Below are positions 20,628 through 30,175 of a stretch of 64,000 nucleotides of DNA, piece after piece (positions within the stretch are counted from its first letter, which is position 1; every line of letters starts with the position of its first letter). This DNA is from Candidatus Chlorobium masyuteum (GTDB lineage Bacteria > Bacteroidota > Chlorobiia > Chlorobiales > Chlorobiaceae). The DNA is taken from the NCBI RefSeq assembly GCF_011601315.1, contig NZ_JAAORA010000004.1, forward strand, positions 115,200 through 179,199, written 5' to 3'. The translations under genes were made by a program, and so were the position numbers. The notes under the pieces are model-generated. The model worked only from the letters and a program-made list of their open reading frames with translations. It made no database searches and was not told the origin of the DNA.

Positions 20628-21851
20628 CTAATCCTGCTGGGTAGCAAGTCGAAACCGTTCAACCTTGAATTGCAATGCCCGCCGAGGCGGATTCGGGTAA
20701 TGATACCCACAAGGCAGCCAATAACTCTTGGATTCTCTTACTTTGGGGAATGTCTCGTAAAACTCGCGTTTGGTCATGATAAAGGTTCCAGCATTTGATA
20801 CTATGCAAAACCTGTCGTTTATGCCCAGTGACTCAATCACATCAGCTTTGAAGCACAACCTATAGTGTGGGTATTTCGCAACACATTCGTTCAATTCTGC
20901 ACATGGATCCTCTCCAGCCCCAGGGGCACTGCACTGGTCTGTCTTGTTGGCTGAAAATGCGTATCTGTATTCGCCCACCCCGACCGAGATAAGCAACGGC
21001 GTGCTGTCCACCAGCCTCAGGAAGTCTTCCCATATTGTTCGATAGATCGATTTGAACTGTTCATAAAAAAATGCAATAACTGTTGGATTGCTCCCGTGAC
21101 GCTGCCATTCATACTTTGGAAGGTAGAAGTAGTTGCAAGGGTGAATATTGCGAGCAAACCTTCTCACCAGCTCTTTACGATCCCATCGGCGAAAATGGAC
21201 ATCTCTATCTTTGACATCGAAAATATGCGCAACGTGCCATCCAGCCTTATTGATACTTTCCGGTAAACGGACTTGAAACATATGGCTGGGGACTGACTCA
21301 ATAAATGAATTAAATGATGCATACTGCCGAAAATGACCCGAAAAGAGCTGGTAGTGAATCCACCACGCTGGGGAATTGTCTGTTGGGCGCAACAGCTGGC
21401 CAAAATCTGTTGGTTCGATTTGACCACGTTTCTGACCAGCCACATAACGAATGAGAAACAGAGTATCTGCAGAGTCCAGATAGGAACAGAATTGTCTATG
21501 GAACTCTTCTACGACAGATGGTAACAGAAGTACATGCTTTGCCCAACCATCGTACAACTCGCCCAGAGTTCCATTGTATGCCGATGGTGCTTCTTTGATT
21601 CTTAACGCCGTACTTTGTTCAACCATTTTCTGATACAGATACTCTGGTGCAAGGTCTGCATCATTTTCCCACCTGATAGTATGGACAACATCCGAGACTT
21701 CGAATTTCCTGAATGTGTTGTAATCTTTCAGTTTTTCAAACATAGAGCCCCGCAGCGCGTCCTTCAGATCAACCACCCCGCTTGCCGCGTTGTTAAACGT
21801 AATCTTTATCCGGTACTCCTCTATGTATTCAGCCTTAGTAACTTCTAACAT
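20628..21851 (-). CDS. DUF2442-domain fusion protein with unrecognised C-terminal region
   Basis: 407 residues. Residues ~1-80 are a DUF2442 domain (ITFNNAASGVVDLKDAL, FEKLKDYNTFRKFEV, DADLAPEYLY), a small fold often found alone near toxin-antitoxin or mobile genes. The remaining ~320 residues are unknown to me. They hold a His/Asn-rich stretch near residues 205-245 (GWHVAHIFDVKDRD, then RFARNIHPCNYFYLPK) that recalls HNH-type nuclease motifs, but no full signature can be shown. No signal peptide or membrane segment. It lies back to back with the Wadjet operon in the accessory region. Confidence 0.6.
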   Translation of the reverse strand: MLEVTKAEYIEEYRIKITFNNAASGVVDLKDALRGSMFEKLKDYNTFRKFEVSDVVHTIRWENDADLAPEYLYQKMVEQSTALRIKEAPSAYNGTLGELYDGWAKHVLLLPSVVEEFHRQFCSYLDSADTLFLIRYVAGQKRGQIEPTDFGQLLRPTDNSPAWWIHYQLFSGHFRQYASFNSFIESVPSHMFQVRLPESINKAGWHVAHIFDVKDRDVHFRRWDRKELVRRFARNIHPCNYFYLPKYEWQRHGSNPTVIAFFYEQFKSIYRTIWEDFLRLVDSTPLLISVGVGEYRYAFSANKTDQCSAPGAGEDPCAELNECVAKYPHYRLCFKADVIESLGINDRFCIVSNAGTFIMTKREFYETFPKVRESKSYWLPCGYHYPNPPRRALQFKVERFRLATQQD

Positions 21852-22216
21852 GATCTTTACTCCAGTGGCGGGTCAAAACGGCCTGTTTTTGAAGTATAAC
21901 AAACAATTTCAGGCCATCAAAACAGCCGACAAAACACTAAAACCCGGCATCAATCATCTGGTTGCCAGTAACTCACCAACTTGCAATCAAAAAAACGAAA
22001 GCAACCATGCAGGCCTGTCTTCCGGGAATTCCTTTTGTAACGGAACGCCAATTCACGAGGCCTGCCGGATGAGATCTCTCCCTTAAGTCGAGATGACAAA
22101 TAAGCAAGTCCAAAAAAAACCGGAGAAAAAGCTTTAACTTCAACTTCAAATCCCGGACTGCATCAAGCAACTCTTATTACTCCGTAATCAACAGTTAGCT
22201 CCTGCTCATAACCTTT
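21852..22216. other. Divergent intergenic region upstream of the Wadjet operon
   Basis: 365 bp between the DUF2442-fusion gene (-) and jetA (+). It contains a GTCATC-type palindromic repeat fragment (22060-22097) and an AT-rich part near 22100-22130. No gene is supported. Confidence 0.45.
22060..22097. repeat. GTCATC-type dispersed repeat, copy 3 (partial)
   Basis: GATGAGATCTCTCCC followed by TTAAGTCGAGATGAC: the right half of the palindromic element seen at 19223 and 47972. It lies in the jetA upstream region. Confidence 0.55.
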
Positions 22217-23668
22217 ATGACTCTCGACTACTCCACCCTGAACCTGCTCCGTCAGAACCACCCTGCCTGGCGCCTGTTGTGCGCCCAGCATGCTCCGCTG
22301 GTGGCCGGTTTTCTGCACAGGGTCTTTATTGTGCCCAATGTGCGGATACTCTCGCAGGCTGATCTTGTCGAGGCGCTTGAAGATGAACTGTTTAACCTGC
22401 GTCAGCAACAGGCTTCCGACCCCTTTCCCGGTACAGCTCAAAGCTACCTGAATGACTGGGCCGACAACGAGAAGGGGTGGCTGCGCAAATTTTATCCTGA
22501 CGGAACGGATGAGCCTCACTTTGACCTGACGGCTTCAACCGAAAAGGCACTCTCATGGCTGGAGAGTTTGACTGAGCGCGCTTTTGTAGGAACAGAGTCG
22601 CGCCTTCTTACCCTGTTTGAACTCTTGCGTCAAATGAGCACGGGAAGCGAGACCGACCCTGAAGTGCGCCTGGCCGAACTGCAAAAACGCCGTGACGATA
22701 TTGATGCAGAGATTGAGCGCACGCTTGCCGGTGAGATATCTCTGCTTGATGATACCAGCCTGAAAGACCGGTTCCAGCAGTTTCTGCAGCTCGCCCGTGA
22801 GTTATTAACCGATTTTCGCGAGGTTGAACATAACTTTCGCCGGCTCGACCGCCGCGTGCGTGAGCGCATCGCTCTTTGGGAAGGCTCAAAAGGTGAGCTG
22901 CTTGAAGAGATTATGGGTGAACGTGATACCATCGCCGATTCTGATCAGGGAAAAAGTTTCCGTGCATTCTGGGATTTTCTCATGTCGCAATCCCGCCAAG
23001 AGGAGTTAAGCCTGCTTCTCGAAGTGGTACTGAGCTTGCCGCCTGTTATTTCAATGCACCCCGACAGCCGTCTTCGACGCGTTCATTACGACTGGCTGGA
23101 GGCCGGTGAGCATACCCAGCGCACAGTGGCCCGGCTTTCCGAGCAGTTGCGCCGCTTTCTTGATGACAAGGCGTGGCTTGAAAATCGCCGAATCATGGAC
23201 ATTCTGCACGAAATCGAAACCCATGCCCTTGATGTGCGCGAAGACCTCTTCCCTCCAGGTGCATTTATGCCTCTCGACAGCTCCTCTGCTGCCATCGAAC
23301 TTCCGTTCGAAAGAGCCCTTTATCGCCCTCCATTCAAACCATTGATTGCCGGAGTAGCGCTCGATGAAGGGGATGCAGAGATTGATACCGCCATTCTCTA
23401 CGCACAGGTGGTGGTTGACCGCGCCGAGCTGCTGCGAAATATCCGCATGGAGCTTCAATCGCGCAGCCAGATCACCCTCGGAGAGGTTGTTGCGCGCCAT
23501 CCTTTGCGTAACGGTCTTGCCGAACTGGTTGTATTGCTGCAACTGGCCAGTGAATGGCCCCGGACAGCCGTCGATGAAGGGGTAGAGGAACAGGTAACAT
23601 GGCAAACCGGGACAGGTGTGACCAGAGAGGCAACCTTGCCGCGTATTATACTATTAAGAAACGGATAA
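22217..23668 (+). CDS. jetA: Wadjet anti-plasmid system protein JetA (DUF3375)
   Basis: 483 residues, DUF3375, the kleisin-like (MukF-related) subunit of type I Wadjet, an SMC-type complex that recognises and cuts small circular DNA. The N-terminal LLRQNHPAWRLLCAQHAPLV and FLHRVF and the LNDWADNEKGWLRKFY motif match the family. The middle is helical and charged, as expected of a subunit that bridges the SMC heads. First of four overlapping genes; its stop overlaps the jetB ATG by one base. Confidence 0.92.
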   Translation: MTLDYSTLNLLRQNHPAWRLLCAQHAPLVAGFLHRVFIVPNVRILSQADLVEALEDELFNLRQQQASDPFPGTAQSYLNDWADNEKGWLRKFYPDGTDEPHFDLTASTEKALSWLESLTERAFVGTESRLLTLFELLRQMSTGSETDPEVRLAELQKRRDDIDAEIERTLAGEISLLDDTSLKDRFQQFLQLARELLTDFREVEHNFRRLDRRVRERIALWEGSKGELLEEIMGERDTIADSDQGKSFRAFWDFLMSQSRQEELSLLLEVVLSLPPVISMHPDSRLRRVHYDWLEAGEHTQRTVARLSEQLRRFLDDKAWLENRRIMDILHEIETHALDVREDLFPPGAFMPLDSSSAAIELPFERALYRPPFKPLIAGVALDEGDAEIDTAILYAQVVVDRAELLRNIRMELQSRSQITLGEVVARHPLRNGLAELVVLLQLASEWPRTAVDEGVEEQVTWQTGTGVTREATLPRIILLRNG

Positions 23669-24303
23669 TGAACCACCATACAGATATTGAACCTGGCCGA
23701 CCGGGTTATCCGGCACAGGAACTTGCGTCCATTGTGATCCCCCTTTTGAAAGGAGTGATCTACCAGGAGGAGAGCCCTGCTTTATGGATCGCTTTGCTCA
23801 ACCTGCAAGCTTCTGTTCGGGATTACGTGGCAGTGCTTGGTCTGGAATTGACGTTCGACGAGGCGGAAGGATATGCTTTTTTGCGCTCTCGCTCTGACAA
23901 CGAAACAGAGGGCACAAACACCGCTCCACGACTGATAGCTCGCCGTCAACTCAGCTACCCGGTCAGCCTGCTGCTCGCGTTGCTTCGCAAAAAACTTGCC
24001 GAATTTGATGCCGGAGGCGGCGACACCCGCCTGATTATGTCACTGGACGAGGTAGTTGAGTTGATCCGGATTTTTCTGCCCCCCGCCAGCAATGAGGTCA
24101 AATTGATCGATCAGGTTGATGCCACGCTCAACAAAATCGCCGATCTTGGCTTTATCCGTCGTTTGCGGGGTGAACGGCAGATGATTGAAGTTCGCCGCAT
24201 TATAAAGGCCTTTATTGACGCGCAGTGGCTGGCCGATTTTGATAAGCGCCTCAACGAATACCTGGAGCGACCTGCGCAACCAATGGAGGGAAGTGATGAG
24301 TAA
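23668..24303 (+). CDS. jetB: Wadjet protein JetB (DUF4194)
   Basis: 211 residues, DUF4194, the MukE-like accessory subunit of type I Wadjet (KITE-type winged helices), with [13 protein letters not shown] and [19 protein letters not shown] as family features. The frame is open back to 23599, but the ATG at 23668 overlaps the jetA stop (TAATG) and gives the normal N-terminus. It overlaps jetC by 8 bp. Confidence 0.92.
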   Translation: MNHHTDIEPGRPGYPAQELASIVIPLLKGVIYQEESPALWIALLNLQASVRDYVAVLGLELTFDEAEGYAFLRSRSDNETEGTNTAPRLIARRQLSYPVSLLLALLRKKLAEFDAGGGDTRLIMSLDEVVELIRIFLPPASNEVKLIDQVDATLNKIADLGFIRRLRGERQMIEVRRIIKAFIDAQWLADFDKRLNEYLERPAQPMEGSDE

Positions 24304-27300
24304 AGAACTTGAATTTGGCTTTGTTGCTGATGACCGGCTGGCTGGTTTTCGCCTGCAGCGCCTTGAGGTTTTCAACTGGGGCACCTTTGATGGACGGGTC
24401 TGGACGCTCAAACTTGGTGGAAGGAACGGACTCCTCACGGGAGATATCGGTTCGGGAAAATCGACACTGGTTGATGCCGTAACCACCCTTTTGGTACCCA
24501 GCCAGCACATAGCCTACAACAAGGCAGCAGGTGCCGATAACCGTGAACGAACGCTCCGCTCCTACGTGCTCGGCTACTTCAAGTCGGAGCGGCAGGAGAA
24601 TCTCGGAGGTGGAGCCAAACCGGTTGCCCTGCGGGAACTCAACAGTTATTCGGTGATTCTCGGCGTCTTTCATAATGAGGGGTACGACAAAACCGTAACC
24701 CTCGCGCAAATTTTCTGGATGAAGGATGCTGCTCAACCTGCCCGTCTTTATGCTGTATGTGAACGTGACTTATCCATCGCTGCCGATTTTTCATCGTTTG
24801 GCACGGAAATCTCAACCCTGCGCAAACGGTTGCGTGGCTCAGGCATTGAGATGTTTGAAAGCTTCCCCAAATACGGTGCATGGTTCCGGCGGCGCTTTGG
24901 CATCGAAAATGAGCAGGCACTTGACCTCTTTCATCAAACCGTTTCGCTCAAGTCAGTGGGAAACCTGACCGATTTCGTGCGAAACCACATGCTTGAACCC
25001 TTCACGGTCGAACCACGCATTGCCGCCCTTATCCAGCATTTCGAAGATCTCAACCGCGCACACGAAGCTGTTCTTAAAGCCAAACGACAGATTGAGATGC
25101 TTGGGCCACTGGTGGCTGATTGCGACACTCACCAGACAATGGCGGAAAGAGCCGAAGAGCTTCGAGCCTCCCGTGAAGCCCTGCGCCCCTGGTTTGCATC
25201 GCTTAAACTCGAACTGCTCGAAAAACGCCATGCATCGCTTCAGGATGAGCTGAACCGTCACCATATCGCCATTGAGCGCCTTGACACAGAGCGCCGCGCC
25301 CGACAGGAACGTGACCGTGAACTGCGCCGAACCATTGCTGAAAACGGCGGCGACAGAATCGAAAGCATTTCGTCCGAGATTCTCCTGAAACAGGAAGATC
25401 TTGAACGGCGTACACAAAAAGCGTCCCGATACGAAAAACTTGTACGTCAGCTTGAGGAGCATCCAGCAACAACTGCCGAGGAGTTTCATCTTCAGCGTAT
25501 CGGTCACACTGCCATGCTCGAAGCGACTGCTGAAGCTGAAGCAAGTGTTCAAAACGATCTTAACGAGTCAGGAGTCCTCTTTACACAGGGGCGCAATAAG
25601 CATGAGCAACTCAGTGCAGAGATCAAAAGCCTGAAAGCGCGCATGAGCAATATTGATGAAAAACAGATTGCCATGCGCCGTTCGCTTTGCACTGCCTTGA
25701 ATATCGCGGAAGCCGGGATGCCGTTTGGAGGTGAGCTGCTCCAGGTACGTGAAGAGGAGAAGCTCTGGGAAGGAGCCATTGAGCGAGTGCTCCGCAACTT
25801 CGGACTCTCGCTGCTGGTGCCCGACCAACACTACCAGAAAGTGGCGGAATGGGTTGACAAAACCCACCTGAAAGGACGTCTTGTCTATTTCAGGGTACGC
25901 CAGCACACCCGCAGCAACGAACAGTTGCCGGATCATCCCGTTTCACTGTCACGCAAGCTCGCCATCAAGGCCGACTCACCTTACTATGACTGGATTGAAC
26001 GTGAAGTGGCTCATCGTTTCGATCTGGTCTGCTGCATGAATCAGGAGGAGTTCCGGAGAGAGAAAAAAGCGATAACCCTGGCAGGGCAGATCAAGTCGCC
26101 GGGTGAACGCCACGAAAAGGATGACCGCCACCGCCTTGACGACCGCAGCCATTACGTACTCGGATGGAGCAATACTGCCAAAATTGCGGTACTGGAAGCA
26201 GAGGCCACGCGGCAGAAAAATGAGCTTGCCGACCTTGCCGGACGCATAAGCACATTGCAGCAGGAGCAAACCACACTCAAGGAGCGCCTGAAAACACTCT
26301 CCAAGCTTGACGAATATCCCGATTTCCGCGATCTCGACTGGCAGCCGGTAGCATTTGCCATTGCCAAACTCGAAACAGAAAAACGAGAACTTGAAGCAAC
26401 ATCAAATATTCTGCAAACTCTGACCGCACAGCTTGCCGCGCTCGAAGAAAAGCTGAAGGAGACGGAGCGGCAACTGGACGACCGAAAGGATAAACGCTCA
26501 AAAATCGAGCAAAAAATCATCATCAACAGTGAATCGCAAGAGCAGACCCGAACGCTGCTTGACGAAGCTGGCCCTGAATCAGCCGAACGATTCGCACTGC
26601 TCCAGCAGATGCGCACCGAAGCTTTCAGTGACCAGTCACTGACGGTTGAATCCTCCGACAATCGCGAGCGGGAGATGCGTGACTGGCTTCAGACAAAGAT
26701 TGACTCCGAGGACAAAAAGCTCTCTCGGCTCGGCGAAAAGATCATCAGGGCGATGACCGAATACAAGGAGGAGTGGAAGCTCGAAACCAGGGAGGTGGAT
26801 GTCAACATTGCCGCAGGGTTTGAATATCGCTCAATGTTTGCCCAACTCCAGGCTGACGATCTTCCTCGATTCGAGAGTCGCTTCAAGGATCTGCTTAACG
26901 AAAACACCATCCGTGAAGTTGCCAATTTTCAGTCGCAACTGGCCCGCGAGCGTGAAACCATCAAGGAGCGCATTACCCTTATCAATGAATCGCTCACGCA
27001 AATCGACTACAATCCGGGCCGCTACATCAGCCTTGAAGCACAGATGAACCTTGATCTTGACATTCGTGAATTTCAGTCTGAGCTGCGAGCCTGCACCGAA
27101 GGCTCACTGACCGGCTCGGATGACGCACAGTACTCCGAGGCAAAATTCCTCCAGGTACGGCGTATCATCGACCGATTCCGTGGACGTGAAGCCTATGCTG
27201 ACCTCGACCGGCGCTGGACTGCCAAAGTGACCGATGTACGCAACTGGTTTGTCTTTGCCGCCAGCGAGCGGTGGCGCGAAGATAACACCGAACATGAACA

Positions 27301-27664
27301 CTACGCTGACTCGGGGGGTAAATCCGGCGGACAGAAAGAGAAACTCGCCTATACGGTGCTTGCCGCCAGCCTCGCCTATCAATTCGGCCTTGAATGGGGC
27401 GCAGTGCGCTCACGTTCCTTCCGCTTTGTGGTTATTGACGAAGCCTTCGGACGCGGCTCCGACGAGTCAGCGCAGTACGGCCTGCAACTCTTCGCCCAGC
27501 TCAACCTGCAACTGCTCATTGTCACACCGTTGCAGAAAATCCATATCATCGAACCGTTTGTATCCAGTGTCGGGTTTGTGCACAACGCGGAGGGACGCTC
27601 TTCGGTACTGCGCAACCTCAGCATCGAAGAGTACCAAGCCGAAAAAGAGAAAGCACTCGAATGA
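24296..27664 (+). CDS. jetC: Wadjet SMC-like ATPase JetC
   Basis: 1122 residues, a MukB/SbcC-like SMC ATPase. Walker [10 protein letters not shown] is at residues 49-57, followed by a long coiled coil (about 290-470 and 640-830) interrupted by a hinge-like region near 500-600. The ABC signature [12 protein letters not shown] starts at ~1006, and Walker [15 protein letters not shown] has Asp1048-Glu1049. In type I Wadjet this motor extrudes DNA loops to test the size of a circle before JetD cuts. The chosen ATG at 24296 overlaps the end of jetB; the longer frame from 24215 has no support. The jetC stop overlaps the jetD start by 4 bp. Confidence 0.93.
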   Translation: MSKELEFGFVADDRLAGFRLQRLEVFNWGTFDGRVWTLKLGGRNGLLTGDIGSGKSTLVDAVTTLLVPSQHIAYNKAAGADNRERTLRSYVLGYFKSERQENLGGGAKPVALRELNSYSVILGVFHNEGYDKTVTLAQIFWMKDAAQPARLYAVCERDLSIAADFSSFGTEISTLRKRLRGSGIEMFESFPKYGAWFRRRFGIENEQALDLFHQTVSLKSVGNLTDFVRNHMLEPFTVEPRIAALIQHFEDLNRAHEAVLKAKRQIEMLGPLVADCDTHQTMAERAEELRASREALRPWFASLKLELLEKRHASLQDELNRHHIAIERLDTERRARQERDRELRRTIAENGGDRIESISSEILLKQEDLERRTQKASRYEKLVRQLEEHPATTAEEFHLQRIGHTAMLEATAEAEASVQNDLNESGVLFTQGRNKHEQLSAEIKSLKARMSNIDEKQIAMRRSLCTALNIAEAGMPFGGELLQVREEEKLWEGAIERVLRNFGLSLLVPDQHYQKVAEWVDKTHLKGRLVYFRVRQHTRSNEQLPDHPVSLSRKLAIKADSPYYDWIEREVAHRFDLVCCMNQEEFRREKKAITLAGQIKSPGERHEKDDRHRLDDRSHYVLGWSNTAKIAVLEAEATRQKNELADLAGRISTLQQEQTTLKERLKTLSKLDEYPDFRDLDWQPVAFAIAKLETEKRELEATSNILQTLTAQLAALEEKLKETERQLDDRKDKRSKIEQKIIINSESQEQTRTLLDEAGPESAERFALLQQMRTEAFSDQSLTVESSDNREREMRDWLQTKIDSEDKKLSRLGEKIIRAMTEYKEEWKLETREVDVNIAAGFEYRSMFAQLQADDLPRFESRFKDLLNENTIREVANFQSQLARERETIKERITLINESLTQIDYNPGRYISLEAQMNLDLDIREFQSELRACTEGSLTGSDDAQYSEAKFLQVRRIIDRFRGREAYADLDRRWTAKVTDVRNWFVFAASERWREDNTEHEHYADSGGKSGGQKEKLAYTVLAASLAYQFGLEWGAVRSRSFRFVVIDEAFGRGSDESAQYGLQLFAQLNLQLLIVTPLQKIHIIEPFVSSVGFVHNAEGRSSVLRNLSIEEYQAEKEKALE

Positions 27665-28836
27665 ACTGGACAACCCCCGCCGAACTCAAGGCCCAGGTGC
27701 AGAAACTCTGGGATCGGGGCCTCCTGCTCTCCACCTTTTGTGGTGGCGAAGAGCTGTTTCCCTGTCGCCTGACACTGAAAGGGCCTGACTCACGGGAGCT
27801 GAGCAACTCATTTTCCGAAGTACGCGACTGGATTGCCCAACTCTCAAATGCAACAAAGCACTACCGGATTGTATGGCGCACCCTCAACCACCGGATTCTT
27901 GGAGCCAATGAAATACCGTCAGAGATCTGGATCGACACACTTGATGATGCTCTCGGCTTGATTGGCAAACGGCGAGAAGCCGAGCAGTTTGCTGCCCAGG
28001 TTGCACTCACCCGCAACTGCCAGCCTGAACTGCTCCCCTGGCTTGCAAAACGCCCTCTGCGTGCGTTGGAGCTGGCCGAAGAGTGGCCCCGCCTTCTTGA
28101 CATCGTCGAATGGAAAAGAAATAATCCCCGACCCGGCATCTACCTGCGCCAGATTGACCTCTGCGGAGTACACAGCAAGTTTATTGAAGGGTACCGCGGC
28201 GTGCTTGGAGAGCTGTTCGACCTCGTGCTTCAGCCGGAAGAGATTAATGCAACAGCCACAGGCTCCGGTGGATTTTGCCGCCGGTATGGATTTCAGGACA
28301 AACCCCAGCGGGTGCGCTTCAGAATCCTCGACCCTGAACTGTCAATACTGTCAACCGGGACCGATCAGGATATTACGGTAACACAGGCAACTTTTGCCCA
28401 ACTGGAGATCGCAGCCACAAAGGTCTTCATCACCGAAAACGAAATCAACTTTCTCGCATTTCCCCCGGTTCCGGCAGCAATGGTAATCTTCGGAGCCGGA
28501 TACGGTTTTGAGAACCTCGCTGAAGTACATTGGCTCCATGACCGGAAAATCCACTACTGGGGAGACCTCGACACCCATGGCTTCGCCATCCTCAACCAAC
28601 TGCGCAAATTCTTTCCCCATGCAGCCTCCCTTCTGATGGATCGTGAGACACTGATGCAGCATCAAACACTCTGGGGCACAGAACCATCCCCCGAAACCGG
28701 TACCCTCACGCGCCTGACCGCTGAAGAAAGTACGATTTACGATCAATTACGCTTTGATGAGCTGGGCCATCACATCCGGCTTGAGCAGGAAAAGATTGGA
28801 TTCGAGTGGCTGGTTATGGCTTTGGGGAAGAATTGA
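27661..28836 (+). CDS. jetD: Wadjet nuclease subunit JetD (DUF3322/DUF2220, Toprim)
   Basis: 391 residues. The N-terminal DUF3322 part ([18 protein letters not shown]) and a C-terminal DUF2220 Toprim-like nuclease domain are visible. The metal-binding acidic pair is in [10 protein letters not shown] (Asp302, Asp304), with the Glu of the Toprim fold in [13 protein letters not shown] upstream. JetD is the cleaving subunit of Wadjet, related to topoisomerase VI/Spo11. Last gene of the operon. A fragment of a second copy is at 19987-20145. Confidence 0.93.
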   Translation: MNWTTPAELKAQVQKLWDRGLLLSTFCGGEELFPCRLTLKGPDSRELSNSFSEVRDWIAQLSNATKHYRIVWRTLNHRILGANEIPSEIWIDTLDDALGLIGKRREAEQFAAQVALTRNCQPELLPWLAKRPLRALELAEEWPRLLDIVEWKRNNPRPGIYLRQIDLCGVHSKFIEGYRGVLGELFDLVLQPEEINATATGSGGFCRRYGFQDKPQRVRFRILDPELSILSTGTDQDITVTQATFAQLEIAATKVFITENEINFLAFPPVPAAMVIFGAGYGFENLAEVHWLHDRKIHYWGDLDTHGFAILNQLRKFFPHAASLLMDRETLMQHQTLWGTEPSPETGTLTRLTAEESTIYDQLRFDELGHHIRLEQEKIGFEWLVMALGKN

Positions 28837-29078
28837 AATCTTCCAGACCAAGGCGCCGCTCTCCAATGCTCTTCGGAATGCGGATACCGATCATCTGATC
28901 TGCTTTCTCTTTTTCCATCATCTTCCTCAATACATGTTATACAATGCAATACATATTACACAACATCAACAAGAATCAACAGAAATCACAAATTCAATCG
29001 CAAAACTCTTCCCCATTGGCTTGATTGATTATATCTGTATATTCCGGTAAATTGCCGTACAAAACAAACAGGCTGATC

Positions 29079-29393
29079 ATGAGCACAAATCTCAAGCGAA
29101 AAGGAATGAAAGAGCCAGTCGAGGCGAAGGCTCGCCTTGAAGCACGGATAACCCGAACTGTTCACGCACAAATCAAACGGGCCGCCGAGATTCAGGGGCG
29201 AACGGTAACTGATTTTGTCGTCTATGCTGCACTTGAAGCGGCAACGAAAGCCATTGAGGAAGATTCTGTTATCCTGTTGTCGATCGAAGGGCAGAAGGCT
29301 TTTGCCGAGGCCTTAATGAATCCTCCAGAGCCCAATGCTGCACTGCGAAAAGCTTTCGAAAGTCACTCCGAACTGTTTGGCCAGGCAAAATAA
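29079..29393 (+). CDS. DUF1778 antitoxin (TacA-like)
   Basis: 104 residues. The N-terminal ribbon-helix-helix DUF1778 domain (KARLEARITRTVHAQIKRAA, GRTVTDFVVYAALEAA) binds DNA. The C-terminal tail (FAEALMNPPEPNAALRKAFE) is the typical toxin-wrapping segment. The start at ATG 29079 follows AGGCTGATC; the frame from 29025 is longer but lacks family support. It precedes the GNAT toxin gene by 11 bp, the classical TacAT/AtaRT layout, and probably represses the pair. Confidence 0.88.
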   Translation: MSTNLKRKGMKEPVEAKARLEARITRTVHAQIKRAAEIQGRTVTDFVVYAALEAATKAIEEDSVILLSIEGQKAFAEALMNPPEPNAALRKAFESHSELFGQAK

Positions 29394-29404
29394 CCGGTTG
29401 CGTT

Positions 29405-29905
29405 ATGAGCCACCCAACATTTTCAGTGGAACCACTGAACAGTAACCATGTCAGAGAAGGGTTCAACTCTGGATCTGAAGTTCTCGACAACTACTTTGCA
29501 GTTCAAGTCGGCCAGGATATCAGGAGAAATATCACCAGGTGCTTTGTGGCAATTGATAACATTAGTCAAAAAATCGCAGGCTACTATACGCTTTCGGCTG
29601 CTCAAATACCGTTGCCTGGGTTACCTGAAGTGATCACCAGGAAAATGCCTCGCTATCATGCAGTGACCGCCTCAAGAATAGGGCGTCTCGCCGTTGACAG
29701 CTCTTATCAGGGAAAGCGGATCGGCAGCGCTCTTATCGCTGATGCCCTTCTCAGGTCATCAACTTCATCAATGGCAGTATATGCACTGCTCGTTGACGCA
29801 AAAAATGAACAAGCAGAAGCCTTTTATCTACACCACGGTTTTATTCCCTGCATCGACCGCCTTCACACTCTCTTTTTACCACTGAGCACCATCAGCAAAA
29901 TCTGA
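29405..29905 (+). CDS. GNAT-family acetyltransferase toxin (TacT/AtaT-like)
   Basis: 166-residue GNAT acetyltransferase of the kind paired with DUF1778 antitoxins. Such toxins acetylate the amino group of aminoacyl-tRNA and stop translation. Seen: CFVAIDNISQKIAGYYTLSA, IGRLAVDSSYQGKRIGSAL (acetyl-CoA motif, Q-G-K-R-I-G), and the C-terminal AEAFYLHHGFIP with the conserved Tyr. It is cotranscribed with the antitoxin. Confidence 0.9.
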   Translation: MSHPTFSVEPLNSNHVREGFNSGSEVLDNYFAVQVGQDIRRNITRCFVAIDNISQKIAGYYTLSAAQIPLPGLPEVITRKMPRYHAVTASRIGRLAVDSSYQGKRIGSALIADALLRSSTSSMAVYALLVDAKNEQAEAFYLHHGFIPCIDRLHTLFLPLSTISKI

Positions 29906-29960
29906 CCTGTACCCGGATATAGTAGACGGAAAGAAAAATGAGAGTGGTAAAAAAAAGAAA

Positions 29961-29991
29961 AGTCAGGAAAGCTTTTTCAGCCATCCTGACT
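29961..29991 (+). terminator. Terminator after the DUF1778/GNAT pair
   Basis: AGTCAGGA / TCCTGACT stem with a 15-base loop, followed by CTTTAATT. It sits 56 bp after the toxin stop. Confidence 0.6.
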
Positions 29992-30038
29992 CTTTAATTC
30001 AAAATCCAGCATCCAAAATCAATCCTCTGATCGGGGGT

Positions 30039-30175
30039 GAACCTCGCTATACCGTCGTGAGCGGCTGAGAGCGAGGCGGAAGGAGCTCAGAAACCGGAAT
30101 GTACACAGAGTACATGAGGATTTCGAGCACCGCCCAACGAGGCAATCGAGCCGCGCAACAGGTACAGTGAGGTTC
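30039..30175. repeat. MITE-like palindromic dispersed repeat, copy B
   Basis: A 137-bp element with inverted ends (GAACCTCGCTATACCG / GGTACAGTGAGGTTC) and the same core as 16855-16995 (TACATGAGGATTTCGAGCAC, CCGCCCAACG). Its right end overlaps the nrdJ stop codon, so the element may also end the nrdJ transcript. Confidence 0.75.

Noticed and set aside
22115-22160. TTCAAATCCCGG resembling a tRNA T-arm
   Set aside because: No acceptor stem, D-arm or anticodon arm could be built around it.
21973-22170. 65-codon minus-strand ORF upstream of jetA
   Set aside because: It runs through a dispersed repeat and is hydrophobic only by chance; no start signal.
28814-28921. 35-codon minus-strand ORF after jetD (starts MMEKEKADQMIGIRIPKSIG) with GAGGAAG ahead
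   Set aside because: It overlaps the jetD stop, is very short and resembles nothing I know. It could be the start of a lost gene but cannot be supported.
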